64,000 bases of DNA. Origin: Chlorocebus sabaeus (taxonomy: Eukaryota > Chordata > Mammalia > Primates > Cercopithecidae). The DNA lies in the NCBI RefSeq assembly GCF_047675955.1, contig NW_027327412.1, forward strand, positions 62,001-126,000, written 5' to 3'. Positions 62,118-64,000 of the stretch are shown piece by piece. Position numbers and translations under genes: made by a program. Every line of letters starts with the position of its first letter. Position 1 is the first letter of the stretch. Under the pieces are notes generated by a model that saw only the letters and a program-made list of their open reading frames with translations, did not search any database and had not been told where the DNA came from.

Positions 62118-64000
62118 CTTCCAAATATCACTTTGCAAATCCCACAAGAACAATCTTAGCCAAAGATTTCTTTTTTGGAAAGCTGTAACTTGGTGAAATG
62201 TGTTAACAGAACACAGGGCAGTTTCTCAGAAAGCTTCTTTCCCGATTTTAACGGAAGATATTTCCTTTTCCACCATAGCCCTCTATCGACTTCCAAATAT
62301 CACTTTTCAAATTTCACAAAAACAGTCTTAGTGAACGACTTCTTGAAGGAAAAGCTGTAACTCTGTGAGATGAACTATCAGACCACAAAGAAGTTTTCAG
62401 AAAGCTTCTTTTCGGTTTTCATCTTAGGATATTTCCATTTTCACCATAGCCCTCTATGAGCTCACAAATAACACTTTGCAACTTACACAAGAACAGTCTT
62501 AGCGAAAGGCTTCTTCAGGGGAAAGCTGTAACTCTTTTAGATGAATTAACAGAACACAAAGTAGTTTCTCAGAAAGCTTCTTTCCAGTTTTTAACGGAAG
62601 ATATTTCCTTTTTCACCATAGCCCTGCATGGGCTTCCAATATCACTTTGCAAGTTCCACAAAAACAGCTTTAGCGTAAGGCTTCTTGAGGGGAAAGCTGT
62701 AGTTCTGTGAGTTGAATTAACAGAACACAAAGTAGTTTCTCAGAAATCTTCTTTTCAGATTTTATCTTAGGCTATTTCCTTTTTCACCAGAGCCCTTTAT
62801 CGGCTTCCAAATATCACGTTGCAAATTCCACCAGAACAGTCTTAGTGAACGGCTTCTTGAGAAGAAAGCTGTAACTCTGTGAGATGAATTAACAGAACAC
62901 AAAGCAGTTTCTCAGAAAGCGTCTTTACAGATTTTATCTTAGGTAATTTCCTTTTTCACCATAGCCCTGAAGGCGCTTCCAAATATCACTTTTCAAATAC
63001 CACAAGAACAGTCTTAGCGAAGGGGTTCTGGAGGGGAAGGTTTTAACTCTGTGAGATGAATTAAGAGAGCACAAAGCAATTTCTCACACAGCTTCTTTTC
63101 AGTTTTTAACGCATCATTTTTCCTTTTTCACCACAGCCCTCTATGGGCTTCCAAATATCACTTTGCAATTTCCACAAGAACAGTCTTTTGGAGGGCTTCT
63201 GGAGGGGAAGGTTTTAAATCAGTGAGATGAGTTAAGAGAACACAAAGCAGTTACTCAGAAATCTTCTTTCCAGTTTTTAACGGAAGATAATTCCTTTTTC
63301 ACCATAGCCCTCTATGGGCTTCCAAATATCACTATGCAAATTCCACAAGAACAGTCTTAGCGAAAGGCTTCTGAGGGGAAGGCTGTAACTCTGTGAGATG
63401 AATTAACAGAACACAAAGCAGTTTCTCAGAAAGCTTCTTTCCAGTTTTTAACGGAGGATATTTCCTTTTTCACCATAGCCCTCTATGGGCTTCGAAATAT
63501 CACATTGCAAATGCCAGAAGAACAGTCTTAGGGAAAGGTTTCTGTAGGGGAAAGCTGTAACTCTTTGAGATGAATTAACAGAACACAAAGCAATTTCTAT
63601 GAAAACTTCTTTCCAGTTTTTAACTGAAGAAATTTCCTTTTTCACAATTGCCCTCTATGGGCTTCCAAATATCACTCTGCAAATACCACAAAAACAGTAT
63701 TAGCGAAAGGCTTCTTGAGGGGAAAGCTGTAACTCAGTGAGGTGTATTAACAGAACACACGGCAGTTTCTCAGAAATCTTCTTTCCAGTTTTTAACGGAA
63801 GATATTTCCTTTTTCACCATAGCCCTCTACGGGCTTCCAAATATCACTTTGCAGATTCCAATGGAACAGTCTTAGCCAACAGCTTCTTGAGGGGAAAGCT
63901 GTAACTCGGTGAGATATATTAACAGAACACACGGCAGTTTCTCTGAAAGCTTCTTTCCAGTATTTAACAGAAGACATTTCCTTTTTCACCATAGCCCTCT
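62118..64000 (-). repeat. HOR unit 9, B-type start, cut by window end
   Basis: The first 1883 bp of another unit with B-type markers (CAGTCTTTTGGAGGGC near 63181, TCTATGAAAACTTC, GTGAGATATATTAAC). The diagnostic sites that would tell a full B unit from another B/A chimera lie beyond the window end. Confidence 0.9.

Larger units (their letters stand above)
1..64000 (-). repeat. Alpha (alphoid) satellite array, whole window
   Basis: About 373 tandem monomers of 171-172 bp run without a break. Landmarks recur in almost every monomer, counting from the C of CTTCCAAATATC: an ATTCCACAAGAACAG-like segment, GGCTTCTTGAGGGGAAAGCT, CTCTGTGAGATGAATTAACA, a HindIII site AAGCTT near position 114, and TTCCTTTTTCACCATAG near 145-161. 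The reverse complement aligns by eye with primate alpha satellite (for example TATTTGGAAGCCC and CTATGGTGAAAAAGGAAATA), so the array is marked as minus-strand by the usual convention. Orientation never flips. Alpha satellite is the centromeric and pericentromeric DNA of simian primates. The monomers resemble the 172-bp Old World monkey form more than the human form. I found no LINE, SINE, LTR or unique insertion. Family assignment is very secure; the species is not determined. Confidence 0.97.

Noticed and set aside
2770..63992. Many short open frames of 61-86 residues on both strands, with recurrent peptides (for example starting MKKEISSVKNW or MESCNLVK)
   Set aside because: They are translations of the satellite monomer. 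They recur at the HOR spacing, span monomer boundaries, have no upstream signals, and owe their length to monomers of about 171 bp (57 codons) staying in frame.
1..64000. CRISPR array or bacterial repeat array
   Set aside because: The period is 171-172 bp with no spacer/repeat division, there are no cas-like genes, and the unit is recognisable alpha satellite.
1..64000. LINE, SINE, LTR or other mobile-element insertions
   Set aside because: Monomer landmarks continue at regular spacing throughout. I saw no poly-A tract, target-site duplication or gap of more than a monomer.
26435..64000. Assembly artefact (collapsed or falsely duplicated units)
   Set aside because: Units of the same type carry private single-base differences, and unit 8 is a clean chimera with a one-base length difference, so they are not verbatim copies. 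Long-read support would still be needed to exclude local errors.
1..64000. Assignment to the Y chromosome because of the long HOR and lack of CENP-B boxes
   Set aside because: This is only an analogy with the human Y; other chromosomes can have long HORs and most Old World monkey alpha satellite lacks the box. Nothing in the window is chromosome-specific.

Overview
The window is one uninterrupted block of alpha (alphoid) satellite DNA, the centromeric repeat of simian primates. About 373 head-to-tail monomers of 171-172 bp fill all 64 kb, every one in the same orientation (the reverse complement of the usual alpha-satellite convention). I see no protein-coding gene, RNA gene, transposon or unique DNA. 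The short open frames on both strands are chance readings of the repeat and recur once per monomer or once per higher-order unit. The monomers, above all four at 6365-7052, look like the 172-bp alpha satellite of African green monkey as I remember it, so an Old World monkey (Cercopithecidae) is the best guess. This rests on memory, not on a search.

Layout. (1) 1-13222: about 77 diverged monomers with no long-range order over the segment. It holds a local duplication (about 1100-2690 and 3160-4579, offset 12 then 11 monomers), a stretch with roughly two-monomer alternation, an island of canonical 172-bp monomers (6365-7052), and a four-monomer relic of the downstream higher-order repeat (1-610). 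(2) 13223-20770: the first higher-order (HOR) unit, 7548 bp, diverged and rearranged, with a nine-monomer mosaic insert. (3) 20771-64000: a young HOR array. Two unit types alternate: A (5146 bp, 30 monomers) and B (7550 bp, 44 monomers). Together they form a 12,696-bp, 74-monomer super-repeat. The order is B-deletion derivative (5664 bp), A, B, A, B, A, B/A chimera (5145 bp), then the start of a B-type unit cut by the window end.

The differences between unit types can be read as a series of unequal exchanges: a 2-monomer deletion defines A, a 12-monomer gain (an internal duplication plus one extra monomer type) accounts for B's length over the inferred base after the 3 retained monomers are counted, an 11-monomer deletion makes unit 2, and one crossover makes unit 8. 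Where I resolved them, the breakpoints lie in short identical stretches at the same monomer phase.

No monomer I checked has a complete CENP-B box. Most carry the pJ-alpha-like alternative motif and a dyad symmetry at that position. Two HOR monomer types carry near-CENP-B boxes at a different position, about 22 bp away, each missing one essential base in opposite halves. The long alternating HOR architecture and these latent boxes are the most interesting things here. Chromosome of origin and kinetochore activity cannot be read from the sequence.
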